Assembly (NCBI RefSeq): GCF_002775205.1
Contig: NC_036447.1
Location: 11,272,501 to 11,336,500, forward strand
Origin: Xiphophorus maculatus
Lineage: Eukaryota; Chordata; Actinopteri; Cyprinodontiformes; Poeciliidae
Direction of reading: 5' to 3'
DNA: 64,000 bases
Notes under the pieces: model-generated
The model's database searches: none
Seen by the model: the letters and a program-made list of their open reading frames with translations, nothing else
What the model was told of the DNA's origin: nothing
Part shown: piece after piece, positions 1 to 11,973 of the stretch
Layout of the letters: each line of letters begins with the position of its first letter
Position numbering within the stretch: position 1 is the stretch's first letter
Program-made: the position numbers and the translations under genes

Positions 1-19
1 TCTTTCTCGCTTTACTTAC

Positions 20-645
20 CATGAGACACTGACTTGATCTCTACAGTTTTGGGGATCTTTTCGTCACGTGACCATCCTGCACTCTTCCTGCTCACCTGGG
101 ACTTGAACAAGGTGTTCACCAGAGTTGACTTTCCAAGGCCGCTGGGACCTGAGAGAGAGTTAATGGAAGTTAGACAATAAAGAAACTTAAACAAGGGGGT
201 CAGCTAAGAGAAATACGATCTACTGTGGCGTACCAACAACCATGATGTTGAAGTCAAAGCCAGTCTTCATGGTCTTCTTTCTCATCTGCTCAATGATGGT
301 GTCAATACCAATGTAGCCAAGCAGGGTGGAGCCCCCTCCGGAGCTGTGGGAGCCTCCGTGACCATGACCCGCACTGTGAGCTGGAGCATGACCCCCAGGA
401 TGACCACTGCTGTGGCCCACACTGTGGCCCACATTGTGACCCACGTTGTGACCGACAGGGTGGCTGGGACCGTGACTTCCAATGGGAACCGGAATAGCGC
501 TTGGAGGGGGCGCAACAATGCCACCAGCTCCCACAACTGGGCCCTGGGGTGGGAAGGGACTAGAAGGGGAAGGAGTGCCCACATTTGGGGGCTTGGCAGG
601 GACAGCAGGCTTGGGTCTAACCTCTGGTGGAACTATGTCTGACAT
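20..645 (-). CDS. septin3: Septin-3, N-terminal part (partial gene, continues past the left edge)
   Basis: Two coding exons are visible, 234-647 (ATG at 645-643) and 20-148, joined by a GT/AG intron; a donor GTAAGT follows at 19-14, so the rest lies outside the window. The start resembles mammalian septin-3 (MSDIVPPEVRPKPAVPAKP), and residues 106-138 carry the family block LLGYIGIDTIIEQMRKKTMK before the P-loop. Across the splice the Walker A motif reads GPSGLGKST (mammalian copies have GQSGLGKST), followed by KIPKTVEIKSV. Septin-3 is a neuronal GTPase that assembles into hetero-oligomeric filaments at presynaptic membranes (family knowledge). Residues 57-100 are a His/Gly/Ser-rich insert with histidine every fourth residue, not present in the human protein as I remember it. 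The family identity is secure; which fish paralogue is not known. Confidence 0.93.
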
Positions 646-647
646 GT

Positions 648-3153
648 CTAGAGAGATGGAGAAAGACAGAAATAAATTACACTTGAATAAATGACGGAGA
701 AGTAGGCCAGTAGAGCAGCTAAAGCTGCTTGTCCTTTTATGTGCTCTATATTGAAGAAACAGGCTGCTGCAGCCGCCATAGGCTTCAAGCTGACATGCTC
801 TTCAGCCAGTCTGTTTTTGAATGTCTGAGCATAAAAAGATGGTTTTGAGGTGGCCTACTCAAAGTCTAGACTTAAATCTCATGAAGATGTATTTGCAAGC
901 ACAGCTCCTACCTCTTAAAAAGACCCTGAAAACATTGTTTTTCAGAACAAAGCGGAAAGGGAGAAATCTGACTTCAGTTTTCTAACAACATGAAACATGG
1001 TTCCAGAAGAAGGCAACCGCACAAACAAAAGGTTATGTCAGAGAGTGACAGACAAAAGTGGAATCATTTTGACTGTCTGAAATGGACCAAACTCAACAGT
1101 TCTGCCACTACAAATGTTTTACTCCCTAAAAAATGGGAAAACAGAAACCAGGTCTTAAAAATGTAGTTTTCATATCTTAAAGCAGCAGGATGAAACTCCC
1201 AGAGCTGCATTCTTTCATTACTATTTCCATTATTTTCAATTATGTTTAGGTCTGTGTTTCTCTGGTGTGTTGTTGCTGCCACATTTGATTCCAAGTTGCT
1301 AATTATTATAGGTTTAACAGATTTAATTTCAGTGAGCAGAGACATCAGTATCAAAAGGTTTTAGCCACAAACCCACACATCACTGCCCCATCATCTGAGC
1401 TCTGGTTTTAAGCCAAGCAAACATGTAAAGTGTGGTAACCAATTGGAGGAGGGGATTTGTGAGATTTGCTGACGCAAAGAGAAGATGTGAGTCTGTATAC
1501 TGATATGTTAAGGGAAAAATAGAACAAAATACAAAGTAAAAGAAAAATTACTTCATCAAGGGAAATCATTTCAAACACGTATTGGTATGCCTGGCAAAGT
1601 CCTGTAAGTCACTGCAGTAATTAGGGCCGGGCATTCATCATGTTGATGATCTTTTAATCATGAAACTTCATATTATGATAAGAATTTTGATTTATTGCTG
1701 TCTCAATAAATTTCAATAATGATGTTAAATAAAAAACTATATTAACAGAATTATTTAACATTTTATTTTTACTCTTTTCTCCACTGTTAGTTCCATGAAA
1801 GTACTGCTAAATATCAGTAAATTCAAAAATATGCCTAATGTAGTAACTGTGTGCAGTTTAGTGATATCAATCATACTTCTTAAGAAAGTGGTATCCTGAA
1901 GATGCCTATTTCAAATGGGAATGCTTGTCCAGTATACTGTTTGTGGCTACTGTTTGTGGCTACAAACAGCATACTGGACAGGTCTCACCCAGTATAACAG
2001 TAAACAGTTTCTGCTTTACACAAATCTAGATCGCTTGAGTGCTGTCTTCTCTTCATGCCCCAGCTTTTCTATTTCATTTTGGTTTTGGGGACTGCAGTGG
2101 CCATTTTTTTTTATCTGGTGAGACGTTTTCTGATTATCCTGCTGAAAGACCCAATGATGACTCAGTTACAAAACCACCACATGTTGTTTTAAAACATCCT
2201 GACATTTCAGCAGTTTATGATGTGATGGTTATCAGGGTGTTTAGAAGAGAAGCCCACAGCAACACAACTCCTTCACCCTACCTAACAACAAATCTCTATA
2301 AATCTTTTGCACCTGGCATACTTGTTGCTGCAAAATTCAATCTTAAGTCCCTTTCAGATCATCCTTTGGTTCTGACTTAGCTTGAGCTATTTTACAAAGA
2401 AGAAAGGGTGAAATATTCACTAACAAAGTAGCAAAAGGTGGCTCTACAAGACATTGACTCGGGATGGCTGAATAAGGTTTGAGGTTGTACGAAATGTTGA
2501 CAAAAAAAGTTCAAGGTGTATGAAAACATCTGTGTCAATGTTAGAGCTTCAGGACACTGCAACAGAACACAGTGCAGGCTTATTGGAACAAAAACAAACC
2601 ACTACTGCATCAGAAACATCAAATCAGTCAAACTTTTTGGTAAAATATGCTTAGTGAAATGAGCCTTTCGGTGCAGCAGGCCACAGAAAAATACAGAAAC
2701 CTTTCTGTTGAGCCAGAGATGCTGATGATGACCTGAGCTCTCTGGATGTGCTTATGGCAGGGCCACTTTAGTCACAGAGGCAGAAGGCAGAGGCTGTCAC
2801 TTTGAGTTACTCCAGCCAGTGGTCATCATGCAGCTCTGCTCCTTTCACATAATCTCATCTCAGACGTATTGTTAGAAACATTTCAGCACAATCCACAAGG
2901 GCTGACACATACACTAAAGATGCTAACACAGCCACACATTAAAAAAGGGGAAGATATATAAGCTCTTAGAGAATATGTTAAATAGGTTTTTGAACGAAAT
3001 ATGAGCAGATTTGCAATTTTTATTTGTTCTGAATAAAAACACGAGGTTAGTTCCATCCCTCCCAGTCCTGCCGACCCCATTGTCTCTGCACTCGGTCCTG
3101 GGGGCTGCGTTAGCCCGCTGCTAGCACGGTCTGCTCAGCAGCGTCACACTCAC
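648..3153 (-). other. Septin3 intron 1
   Basis: AT-rich intron of about 2.5 kb between the inferred first exon and the first coding exon. It contains one imperfect hairpin (1926-1980) and, near 1620-1770, a degenerate stretch beginning like fish 'gggccgggc' interspersed repeats. No coding exon is recognised in it. Confidence 0.5.
1926..1980. repeat. Hairpin with duplicated loop sequence
   Basis: Arms of 19 bp (1926-1944 and 1962-1980, one mismatch) flank a 17-nt loop. A 13-bp unit, ctgtttgtggcta, is present twice head to tail at 1937-1949 and 1950-1962. An inverted repeat and a direct repeat in the same 55 bp suggest local template switching. Confidence 0.8.
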
Positions 3154-3260
3154 CGATCCCCGATCAGTCCGTCCGCGCAAAGAGAAGCCGGGCTGATCTC
3201 ACCGGGTCCGAAACCTGCTCCGAAAAACTCAACACAGAGATGCTGAGAACAGGAAGGGTC
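3154..3260 (-). other. septin3: Probable 5' non-coding first exon of septin3
   Basis: A strong donor (GTGAGTG, from 3153 downward) closes a GC-rich stretch upstream of the septin-3 coding exon, whose acceptor (CTCTCTAG at 655-648) lies just 2 nt before the ATG. A non-coding first exon here is therefore the simplest model. The start of the exon is a guess. The surrounding 3090-3370 is the only CpG-rich stretch between septin3 and the next gene, consistent with a promoter. Confidence 0.55.
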
Positions 3261-4473
3261 ATGTGACGAGCGATGCTACCTTTTCTCTCTTGCCTTCGGC
3301 CGAAAGAGAGCCCCCCTTTGTCTGTTGCCAAGGCGACAAGAGGACAGGGAGTGGGGAGATGCAGTGCACATGCGCACAGTGACTTTGGCTCAAAGGGACT
3401 TTTTTTTTTTTAGAACAGTCTGTTGACACTGATGCGCTCTATTTATAGGTCTGGACTGTAGCATAATTAAAATACTAAGTACCCTAAAGATCTTGAAACA
3501 TAATACTATTTTAAATATTCACAATAATCCAGAATATTTAAGCGTTGCAGGAAGGATCAAGAAAAAAATCTGCATTTGCTACTTTTTAAGAAGTTCACAG
3601 TTTAACTATAAAGTTCTTCAAAAACAAAGAAATAACCTCATGTACCAGAGACTCAAAGGCAGAGCCGGACTGAGGTATGAGTGAACTAAGCTGCTGCTCC
3701 GAAAACCATCAGGGGCTTCCCATAAATGTTTGAAATTTTAACATAGAACATAGAGCCAAGATTTTAATTTTTACTTTTATTTATTTAGAATGACAGTAAT
3801 ATTATGGATTTGTCAGTTTCAGCATATATAAATTAAAAGGTTTTAAACTATTTAAAATGTAAGTTTTAAAAGAATTGGCAAGTTTACTTTCAAAAAGCTC
3901 AACAAATAATCCTCGCTATTGTTATCCTCGCTTCAAGCTGAGGGTTTAAATTTTTCCCTTGGCATTTTTATAGCTAAAAATACAATAACAATTCACACCT
4001 CCGTAAACAAAGCACTTAACTACACAAAACATTATCCTCCAGCAAGTACCAAGGCATTGAAACAAAATCATAAATTCAGGAGAGGATGTGATAATTACAC
4101 TGGACATTCTCCCCCAGCTGATTTGTTTCCACTCAAAAGTCATTTAAAATAATGCTTCCACATGCAGGTCCACAATAGGACCCTGATTCCGCACAGAATG
4201 ACGTCTGACTGGTTTTATTTCACTAAAAAACCCTCAAAAAGACATTGCAAATCTCATGGAGAGATGTGCCATCATAACTCATGTTATCAACACCCCAGTA
4301 AGCATTTAGAAGTAAAACTCTTTTCTTTTCACCCACTACTCACACTTTATCTCACAGTTGCTCTCCTTACGTCACTCTGCCGCCGTTGTTTCTGCATGTC
4401 TCTGCTGTGTTTATGTTCCCGTGTGGAAAACTGCGTTGCTTCCAACGCTCTTTGCTTTGACAGAAACTGTTAA
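3261..4473. other. Spacer between septin3 promoter and the next gene's 3' end
   Basis: About 1.2 kb, AT-rich after 3440. It includes the probable 3' UTR of the minus-strand gene ending at 4474; a polyadenylation hexamer AATAAA on the minus strand lies at 4219-4214, about 255 nt past its stop codon. No other gene is seen. Confidence 0.5.
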
Positions 4474-6658
4474 CTAACAGGCCACATCTTTCTTCAGCCT
4501 GTCTGTTCGTCTGCTGATAAGGAACAGCCTCTTCCAACCCTCTGCTATCCTCTCCGACCACCCCACTCGCCTGTGTCCCCACCCCCACATGTTCAATATT
4601 AGTGGACTCCTATCTGAAATAAAAACAGCAACTGAAACACCATGAGGCTGACTTGAGTTAAAGTCATTCTAGTGTTTTGGACATGTTTATACTCACCTAC
4701 ATACACTGAGTCTGGGTAGTACATGGTGACATAATACGGGTCTTCCGAATCCTCTGTGATAAATGCTCTGTCTGGGCCAGAGTAGTTTGGTTGGTGTTTT
4801 TGTTGACAACCTTGTATCTCTGCAGAAGGCTGGTAAACAATCTGCTGTGGCCACTCAGAGACTCTCTTGCAGCTGTGACCAGATCTGTTTCTGTTGAATT
4901 GGCATCCTGCCATGGATGGGGCCATGGGGTATTCTGGACCTACGTTGTGGTCAGGTGTTTTGCAAACACCTGATTGTTTCAGAACTGTGTGACTGAAGTT
5001 CATGTCTCTGTGGTTTTCATGTTGCTTAGTCATCTCCTGATTCCAGGGATGTTTAGGCTGGAGGTCAGGATTTGAAAAGGTTCCATCCTGGGAATAAAGG
5101 GGTTCATATGATGCTGACTGGAAGATCCCCAGGCTCTGAGATGCATCTATATGTGTCTTAACTTGATTTAATCTCTGTGCACTACCAGACATCAGTGGTA
5201 TCTGACTAAAGTCTCTTGACTGGCAGCTGAAATCCTCTGATGCACGCTCAGATCGGCTTACCACGGTCTTTACATCTGTCTGGGTGGACTGCCTCAGGGC
5301 CTGGTCTGGTGCAGACCTTTGATTCTGAGAGGACTTGCTGTTTAGAGATAAAGCTTCTGGCTTTACTCTTGTTTCAGTGTCCAAATTAAATTGTCTACTT
5401 CTTGTTTCACTTTTGTCTGAATTAAAACTTATCTGAGAATCTGCAGAAAGGGACGGTTTGGCCAGCTTTGTTCTTTTACCGCAATCTGTTTTCTCAAATG
5501 ATTCATCAAAGGTGGTACATTCAGAAGTGTGAGTGTAATTGCTCCTGAGGTTGTAGTCTGTTAACCTACTTCGAAGTCTTGACTTCATAGAAGAGGCATC
5601 AAGCTCTCTTGGAGAAACATCAAAACGCCTCATCGCTTCCTTTGGTTCACATTGCTTTTGCTGTTCTGCTATTGGTTTTGGTTTCAACATGGTAGCAATA
5701 TTTGAATTCCTGTTCGGAGTCTTTGGTTTTTCTGTTGCTGTAATTTCTGTTTTCTTCAATCCAACTTTACTTTGAACTTTGCAGTAATTGTGACATAATG
5801 CTGGAAGCCTGCAAGAGTCAGTCTGTTGAGTCTCTCTGCAGACTCTTCTATGCCCAGGATGAGTAAACTCCAGCAACGCTCCTTGGTCAAGAACATCATG
5901 CTTGATCTTGTTGGCTGGCTCCACTGCCATGTTAGATATGGAAATAGATCGAGCATGTCTCTCCTGAGCAACAGGAGAAGGCTGTCTCTCTTGTTGGCTA
6001 TTGGTAGCCGATGAGGGTGATGGGGTCCGTCTGGGTGTTGGGACTGTCAGAGTCGGAGACACTCTTGGCTTTTGGTCTGGCTGCTGTAGTATCGGGTGAA
6101 AATCACCCAACACCGAGGAAGGGGAAAGAGGAGAATCCCTTGGTCTTGGTTTCAAAGTGCGGAGTGTGGGAGAGGAATTTGGCTGTGGAGCAGGGGAAAT
6201 GCAGATGTTGGGCTCAGCAGAAATCGTCAGAGAGTTGTGTATTGAGGACTTTGTCCTTGGAAGCGTTGAAGCTCTCTCCCCGTAGTTTCTCTGTGAATTC
6301 AGACATTCTTTACCTCGTATAAGCTGACATGAGGCTTTGGAGGAAATTACATCGTTAGATCTAAAAGAGTAGAACATATGAGATGTAAAAGGCAGTCAGC
6401 ATAATATTTATAGACATGTAACATATCATCAAGCCACACATCTACTTACCTGTTGTTAACTGCTGAGAGTTTAGTGTTGCCCTTTTCAAAGATGAACCCC
6501 TTTTCATCAAACGATGGGAGTAGGATAGCTTTCTTCTTTATCACAGGAGAAGACAGAGAAAGAGGAGGTGACTGGCAGACTTTAGGAAGCTCATTTGTTT
6601 GTCTGCAGGTTGGAGATGTACCCGACATCAAAGGTTTATGACGATGAAAAACACTCAT
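4474..6658 (-). CDS. Unrecognised Ser/Pro-rich protein, 670 residues, three coding exons
   Basis: Coding exons are 6450-6687 (ATG 6658), 4697-6360 and 4474-4613, with good GT/AG sites and frame kept across both joints (phases 2 and 1). A stop codon lies in frame upstream in the inferred 5' exon, which supports this ATG. The product is hydrophilic and rich in Ser, Pro, Thr, Gln and Arg. Residues about 110-210 hold many proline-directed motifs (SPTLRTLKPRPRDSPLSPSS, TPRRTPSPSS). There is no signal peptide, membrane helix or obvious fold until the end. The C-terminus is different: EDPYYVTMYYPDSVYV is followed in the last exon by DRSPLILNMWGWGHRRVG and a basic Trp/Arg/Lys helix-like tail ending KKDVAC. 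I cannot name a family. The layout (disordered body, ordered aromatic C-terminus) suggests an adaptor or cytoskeletal scaffold, but that is inference. It lies between septin3 and smim45, all on the same strand. Confidence 0.75.
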
Positions 6659-7429
6659 TCTGTTGCATATAAAATGGTTGGAAGCACCTGCAAAGAAACA
6701 TTAATTTTATTCATGGACCCACACAAAGTTTGCGTAATTGTGAACTGGAAGAAAAATTATAGGTTGGCAAAAATGCAGTCTCTAGAAGTGCTAAACTTGC
6801 ATTTGCAGCAAAAATTGTTTTTTACAAAGCATTGAGTTAAGGCTGCATACAAATGCATGCCACACGTTTCAGAATTTTATCAGTAAAATACTTGGAAAAG
6901 CATGCATAGTTATCCTTACACTTCCGAAATATTGAATGAGGTGACAAAGCATGAAAATACTGAAGGAATATACATTCTAAGTTTAATATATTTACAATTT
7001 AAAACATCCAATTTCTCTTATGAATTTCTGCTACGCAACCTATAAAAGCAGAATCACAATTACCTACATGAAAGGCAGCATTGTGGAAATACAAACTGAT
7101 CCAAAATACTGTCATTCAAAATCAGCTTAATGAGAGCTATCTGAAATTGATTCTTTATAAATACAAATATATGATGAACAGAATAAATTAGATGTTAAAC
7201 TTCGTCTTTTAATTGCAATAAAGAATGATGTCAAATTAGTTAATAAATTCCCATCATGTATCAAAACTAAAGCAAGTCTTAGAGCATGTTAGTATTTACT
7301 GAAACTAGCTTTTACAACTGCAATGTTACGGAGTAGGAAACATGCAAGCCCCATCAAATGCAACATTTCAAGACAATGTGCATTTTAATACAGAACAATT
7401 TTAGATACTTTCATTAAAAAAAAGCAAAC

Positions 7430-7720
7430 CTGATGTCTGATGGTCTCTCTGTTGCTGTCACTTTGAGAGAGTAAACAAGCCTGTGAGTGCAAGACAATGA
7501 GCAGAGAAGTAGGAAGCAGTGGGCGCACAAGTGCCATTCTCGCCATTTTTCTCCTCTGAGCCCTCAGTGTTCCACTCCCACGCTAGTGTCCTGTTTGATT
7601 TGCTCCGCTGGGCACTGTGAAATCTGAGTGTGGCCTGTGTGCAGCCTGTCTGGTCCCAAAGCAGACTTGCATTCAGAAACCTACTCAAGCAAAACTACAG
7701 AAGAATGAGCGGGAAGTTGT
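7430..7720 (-). other. Probable 5' untranslated exon of the unrecognised gene
   Basis: A donor-like ATCAG|GTTTGC lies at 7432-7424 on the minus strand, and the acceptor TTTCTTTGCAG at 6698-6688 opens the first coding exon. Joining them places a TGA (7460-7458) in frame upstream of the ATG with no intervening start. The exon start is not defined by sequence. Confidence 0.4.
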
Positions 7721-9970
7721 TTGAGCACAACTGTTTGGACCTTTGACCTTTTCTGGCCTCCGCAGAAGGTCACACAATAACTCTGAGGGGAAAACCTGCT
7801 AGATCGCTTAGGAAATTAATTGTCATTCCGATAAAGCTACACACAAACCTCATTAACATGTATAACATGTAAAAGGTATGGGATGGTAAAATTGTCACAC
7901 TATAACCTTGATTAAACCCCCTAAAATTAGTTGTAGTTCTCAAGTGGACAGAAGAATAACAAGTGGATATTAGCTGGTCAGACTAGCACTAGCAGTAGAG
8001 GCAATTGGCTAATTTTCCGAGAACTAAGACTACAATGAAGTGCAAATGGTTCCTTACTGGATTCTCAACACCGCCCAACCCTCTCCAAGGGGGGTGAATG
8101 CTACACAACTTGCCAAGTGTAGAGATTTTGTCAGCATATTGAACTGTACAGGAATGCAATGTTTCAGAAATGCAGTTGCCCTTAATTTGTTGAAACATCA
8201 GTGTTACAGTAATACTGTGAAAATGGACGCATCAGTGAGGACTTTGCAGGGACTCATTGCATTTGCAGGGAGTGGAGGAGTAAGTGTCAGTTTCAGAAAA
8301 AAAATATATTTCTTAAGTTTGTTTCTACAATGCAATTATGAGAAAAAAATGCCATTCAAAATACAGTTTTGTAAAAAGAGTCACTGTCCCCTAAACCTGC
8401 TGCTGGCACAAGTGGCAAGTCCAAACTGATGTATATTACAGAGTATTACAGCCAGACTAAGAAAAAAAAAAATCAAGTTACGACAATAAAGTCATAATAA
8501 TAGAAAAAAAGTTGTGAGAATTAAGTCACCGGAGATCCTTCCTGCATCCTACAACAACTCATTGAAAAACCGTGGATAATATGAGTTACACCAACATTTA
8601 ATTTCCCCCGTGGGATCAAAAAAGTTTTTTTTGAATCAAATTGAAAAGATTAACATATAAAAAAGCAAAGGAGAAAGCTGTTAATATTTTGTGCAAATCA
8701 AACACAGAAAAGTCTGGCAAACAAATGGAGGAAAAGATTTTATTTTGTATGAACAAAGAAGGTAAAAATGGCTGTTACACTATTTCCTCATGGTGCTGTC
8801 AGAAATCAAAACACAATGAATTAACAAACGCTATTTTTCCTCGCTGTTGGTTCATCTGTGATGTTCTTGGCACGTTGAAGGAATCTCTGGTATTTATTCA
8901 CAGCAGGTCACTGTAAGAAGCGTTGCATCAGTTTGGCACGGCAGAACTAATGATCCACATGCCTTTTCAACAGCTGCCTTACACACATCAGAGAAAAAGA
9001 AAAAAAACTTCCCCCAGTGGTAGCAGATTTACATCATTTAGTTAGGTAGTAAGTAGTTGCATTTACTCCAGGAGCATTTAGAAAAAAAATAAATAAAAGT
9101 ACTTTTTACTACTACTTTTATTTGAATAATTTTATTATTACAACTCTTACTTGAGTAAACTTTCTGGATGCTCTACCCACTGTGAGTATCTTCACTGAAT
9201 GGAGAACAAGCTTGTTGTAACCAGTAATTCACCAAACACACCTGCTGTTTTTGTTGAAGTGTCATATGTTTAAAGAAATTCATTTGGATTTATTTTTTCT
9301 TAAGTTGGTAATTATGTTATTTGCATGAATCATTTTCATTTTGGTCCACCAACATTTCATATAACTTTATATTTCGGTCCATCTGATGATGCAATTTTTA
9401 AAATATAAAGTAATTCATATTTTTGATCAGTTACTCAGTACGTGAGTAGCCTTTTTACCAAATACGTTTTCACTCTTGAATAATTTCTTGGATGGCTACG
9501 TTTTAGTTTCACTTGAGCAAAAATGTGTTGAAGTAGAGCTACTCTTACTTGAGTACAATTTGTGGCTACTTCATCCACCTCTGTATTCACTTCACTATGA
9601 ACAAAAACACAATCAAAGTCAACTTTGTGTCACATGTAAAGTGATTGTCAAATTACAAAATGTATGCAAAAGTTGGCACAAGTATATAAGATGGCATCAG
9701 ACGTACAAACACTAAAGGGAAGCATGTTTCTTTTGTTTTTCTTCTTCTGCAGTCCAGCATATCTCCCTTATTTTCTTTGATCACTGTCGGGAAAATCCAC
9801 AGAGAGCAAAGAAAAGTTGGAATGATAAATGATCCCTCTTCCTGCTACTATTTTCGCTGTCAAGGTGTTTCCCCTCTTATGCTCTCCTCTCCTCCCTGTC
9901 CCCTCGGTGTCCTGTCTGCCCCTCCACTGTCTGGACGCGTCCTCCGCCGGCCACCCTCTCCATCATCGGA
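7721..9970. other. Gene-free spacer with decayed repeats
   Basis: No gene seen. At 8598-8640 a stretch 'atttcccccgtgggatcaaaaaag' resembles the 3' tail of fish non-LTR retrotransposons. At about 9040-9585 an AT-rich block repeats ACTTGAGTA/TACTTTTACT-type words and ends in a 'cttcatccacctctg' motif, like a common fish MITE. Both assignments come from memory of fish repeats and are tentative. Confidence 0.4.
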
Positions 9971-10171
9971 TCAGATCAGGGCATTGCTATCGTCATCTCT
10001 GCAGTTCACGCTGGCCACCAGCGGGTGATGCCGGATCGTTTTGTTGCTCCATTTGTGGGCGTCCTGCAGCCCGGGCTCGAGGAAGTACAGACACGCTCCG
10101 AAGCCTGCCAGCACCAGCACCGACACCAGCAGGTAGAGGGGCACGAACCAGTCCAGGAACAACCAGGACAT
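9971..10171 (-). CDS. smim45: Small integral membrane protein 45
   Basis: A single 66-codon coding exon. Residues 5-41 match the human SMIM45 microprotein very closely: FLDWFVPLYLLVSVLVLAG, then FGACLYFLEPGLQDAHKW, with only conservative changes. Residues about 9-32 form one hydrophobic helix preceded by a short N-terminal segment, so it is probably a single-pass membrane protein; its function is not established. The last 25 residues (after HKW) are less conserved but keep a HPLV...RDD pattern. An acceptor CTCTGCCAG ends 5 nt before the ATG, and a donor CAG|GTAAGC at 10362/10361 closes a probable 5' untranslated exon (about 10362-10520). SMIM45 and SEPTIN3 are also neighbours on human 22q13, which supports the call. 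Confidence 0.88.
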   Translation of the reverse strand: MSWLFLDWFVPLYLLVSVLVLAGFGACLYFLEPGLQDAHKWSNKTIRHHPLVASVNCRDDDSNALI

Positions 10172-10361
10172 GACGGCTGGCAGAGCGCGCGGGATGGGGA
10201 CGGCACGAGGAAGAGGAAGAGGATGAGGATGAGGAGGGCAGAAAGAGAAAGAGGAAAATAAAATATCCCTGCCTCTACTCCAACGTCACATATCTTTTTA
10301 TAACCTGCCAAATTGGGATTAATCACTATCAATGAAATAAAAAGAGGGGGTCGATGCTTAC

Positions 10362-10520
10362 CTGTAGAAGAACTCAATCAGTTGGTCCCTTGGGGTCCGA
10401 GGGTGAAGGTGGGTGATGAAGAAGAGCAGCTGGAGCGAGTCAGAGCAGTCATGGGAAGATCGTTTCCCTCCCGGCACAAATCACACACTGCCCTCTGAGA
10501 GGCTCCGAGAGACACACAGG
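10362..10520 (-). other. smim45: Probable 5' untranslated exon and promoter of smim45
   Basis: A consensus donor (CAG|GTAAGC) on the minus strand at 10364-10356 ends a GC-richer segment that extends to about 10570. It pairs in spacing with the acceptor just before the smim45 ATG. The 5' end is not determinable from sequence. Confidence 0.5.
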
Positions 10521-11900
10521 AGCTGCATGCGGCTTCATCCTCCAGCTACCCGACGCTGACGTTGAGAGGAGGGACTGCCGTTGCCATGACAACACCCCTG
10601 ATGGTGGCTGAGAGAGCACTGGGGGAGTGGGAGGAAAACTTATATAACTATAATCATTTTATACTTTTTTTTTGGAAGTGGGGGCAAAGCGTGGAGGGGA
10701 TGTGGGGTTTATGGAAGGAGGAGGGTGAGGATGAGGAGGATGAAGCCCTTCAGATGTCTCTTGTTGCTCAACGCCTCGTTGCTCACTGCATAAAATCGGT
10801 TCTAATCAATTTAACACCAGGCTGATCACACACTTTATGTGGCATTAAGTAAGAGAGGGGAAAGTGAGCAGAGCTTTAGCGTTTTCTTGTGTTTTTTATA
10901 TCTTGACTGACTGACAGCGGCTGCATTGTTTTATGGAGTCGCTCCCGTAGGGTTTCCCCCCCTTTTTGCCTTCATTCCTACAGTTTCCAACACAAAAGCT
11001 GAGGGAATGGCCTACATAATGAGAAGCTGTCATTTTTTTTACCCGTTCAAACTTGCCAGTTTTAGCTTCTTCTGCACGAATGTCACCAGATTCTTGAAAA
11101 GCTGCTGAGTTCAACAGATAATCTGCAGCTGGATGTCTGAAACATCAGAGAGCAGAAGTGATGAGCTGACTCCAGAAATAATACAAGGTTGTTACTTTAT
11201 TTGGTAATGCTCATAGCCACACAGTACCTTTATACACTTTTTCCATTCAGGATATAGCTTATTTCAACATCTTGTGTCACATGACGGGCAGAAGAACAAA
11301 ATGTTGTCCTTTTTGTCATTTACTCTGGAAATTTTCCCCTGATTTCATTGGTTTATGCATTGGCATTTTGGGGGGAACTCTTCCTTCTGCCAACCACTAT
11401 TCAGATCACAAGAGGAGACAATTTTGGGCTAATGAGAATGGGAAGAGATTTCAACTATATTTCTGGAGATACCTGCAAATAGATGACAGGTATATAGTGA
11501 AACAGAGGTTACAGGGAGAAAACATTTAGAAAAAACAGAGGAAGTCCAGAGCAAAAAAACAAAGTTCAAATGGAATAGCAAACAGGGAACATAAAGGACT
11601 GAAATCAAGGACCGAAAATGAAATAACTACATGTAGCCTAGAGGAAAAGCTGAGAAAACCGAAGAGCAAGGGAGGTTTACATACACAAGGAGGGTGATTG
11701 CAGGCACAATGAAGAAGTTAGTCTGGTTTACTGATTGTGGAACATACACATGTATTGTGGATTTTTTTTCTGCCTCATTCTTTACATGGTGAGGACCCAA
11801 ATACCAAACAAATGCACAATAAAATAAATATTTAATGTGAAGAAAAAATATACAAAAACACAAACACAGGTTTGACCTGTAAGGCATCTATAATTTCAAA

Positions 11901-11973
11901 GACAGATCTCGGGATCAAACCAAGGACCTTCTAGCTGCAAGATAACAGTGCTACCAACTGAGCCACTGTGCAG
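11901..11973 (-). repeat. Degraded tRNA-head SINE fragment
   Basis: On the minus strand this matches the head of the complete SINE at 50390-50765: same order of 'cacWgtggctcagttggtagcactgtt' and 'aaggtcc', followed by a decayed box-B-like segment. Only the head remains. Confidence 0.6.

Noticed and set aside
220-694. Overlapping plus-strand reading frames of 98 and 70 codons
   Set aside because: They are antisense shadows of the repetitive septin-3 exon.
11901-11973. Possible tRNA gene
   Set aside because: The tRNA-like head has decayed box B and no anticodon-arm fold; it matches the SINE head better.
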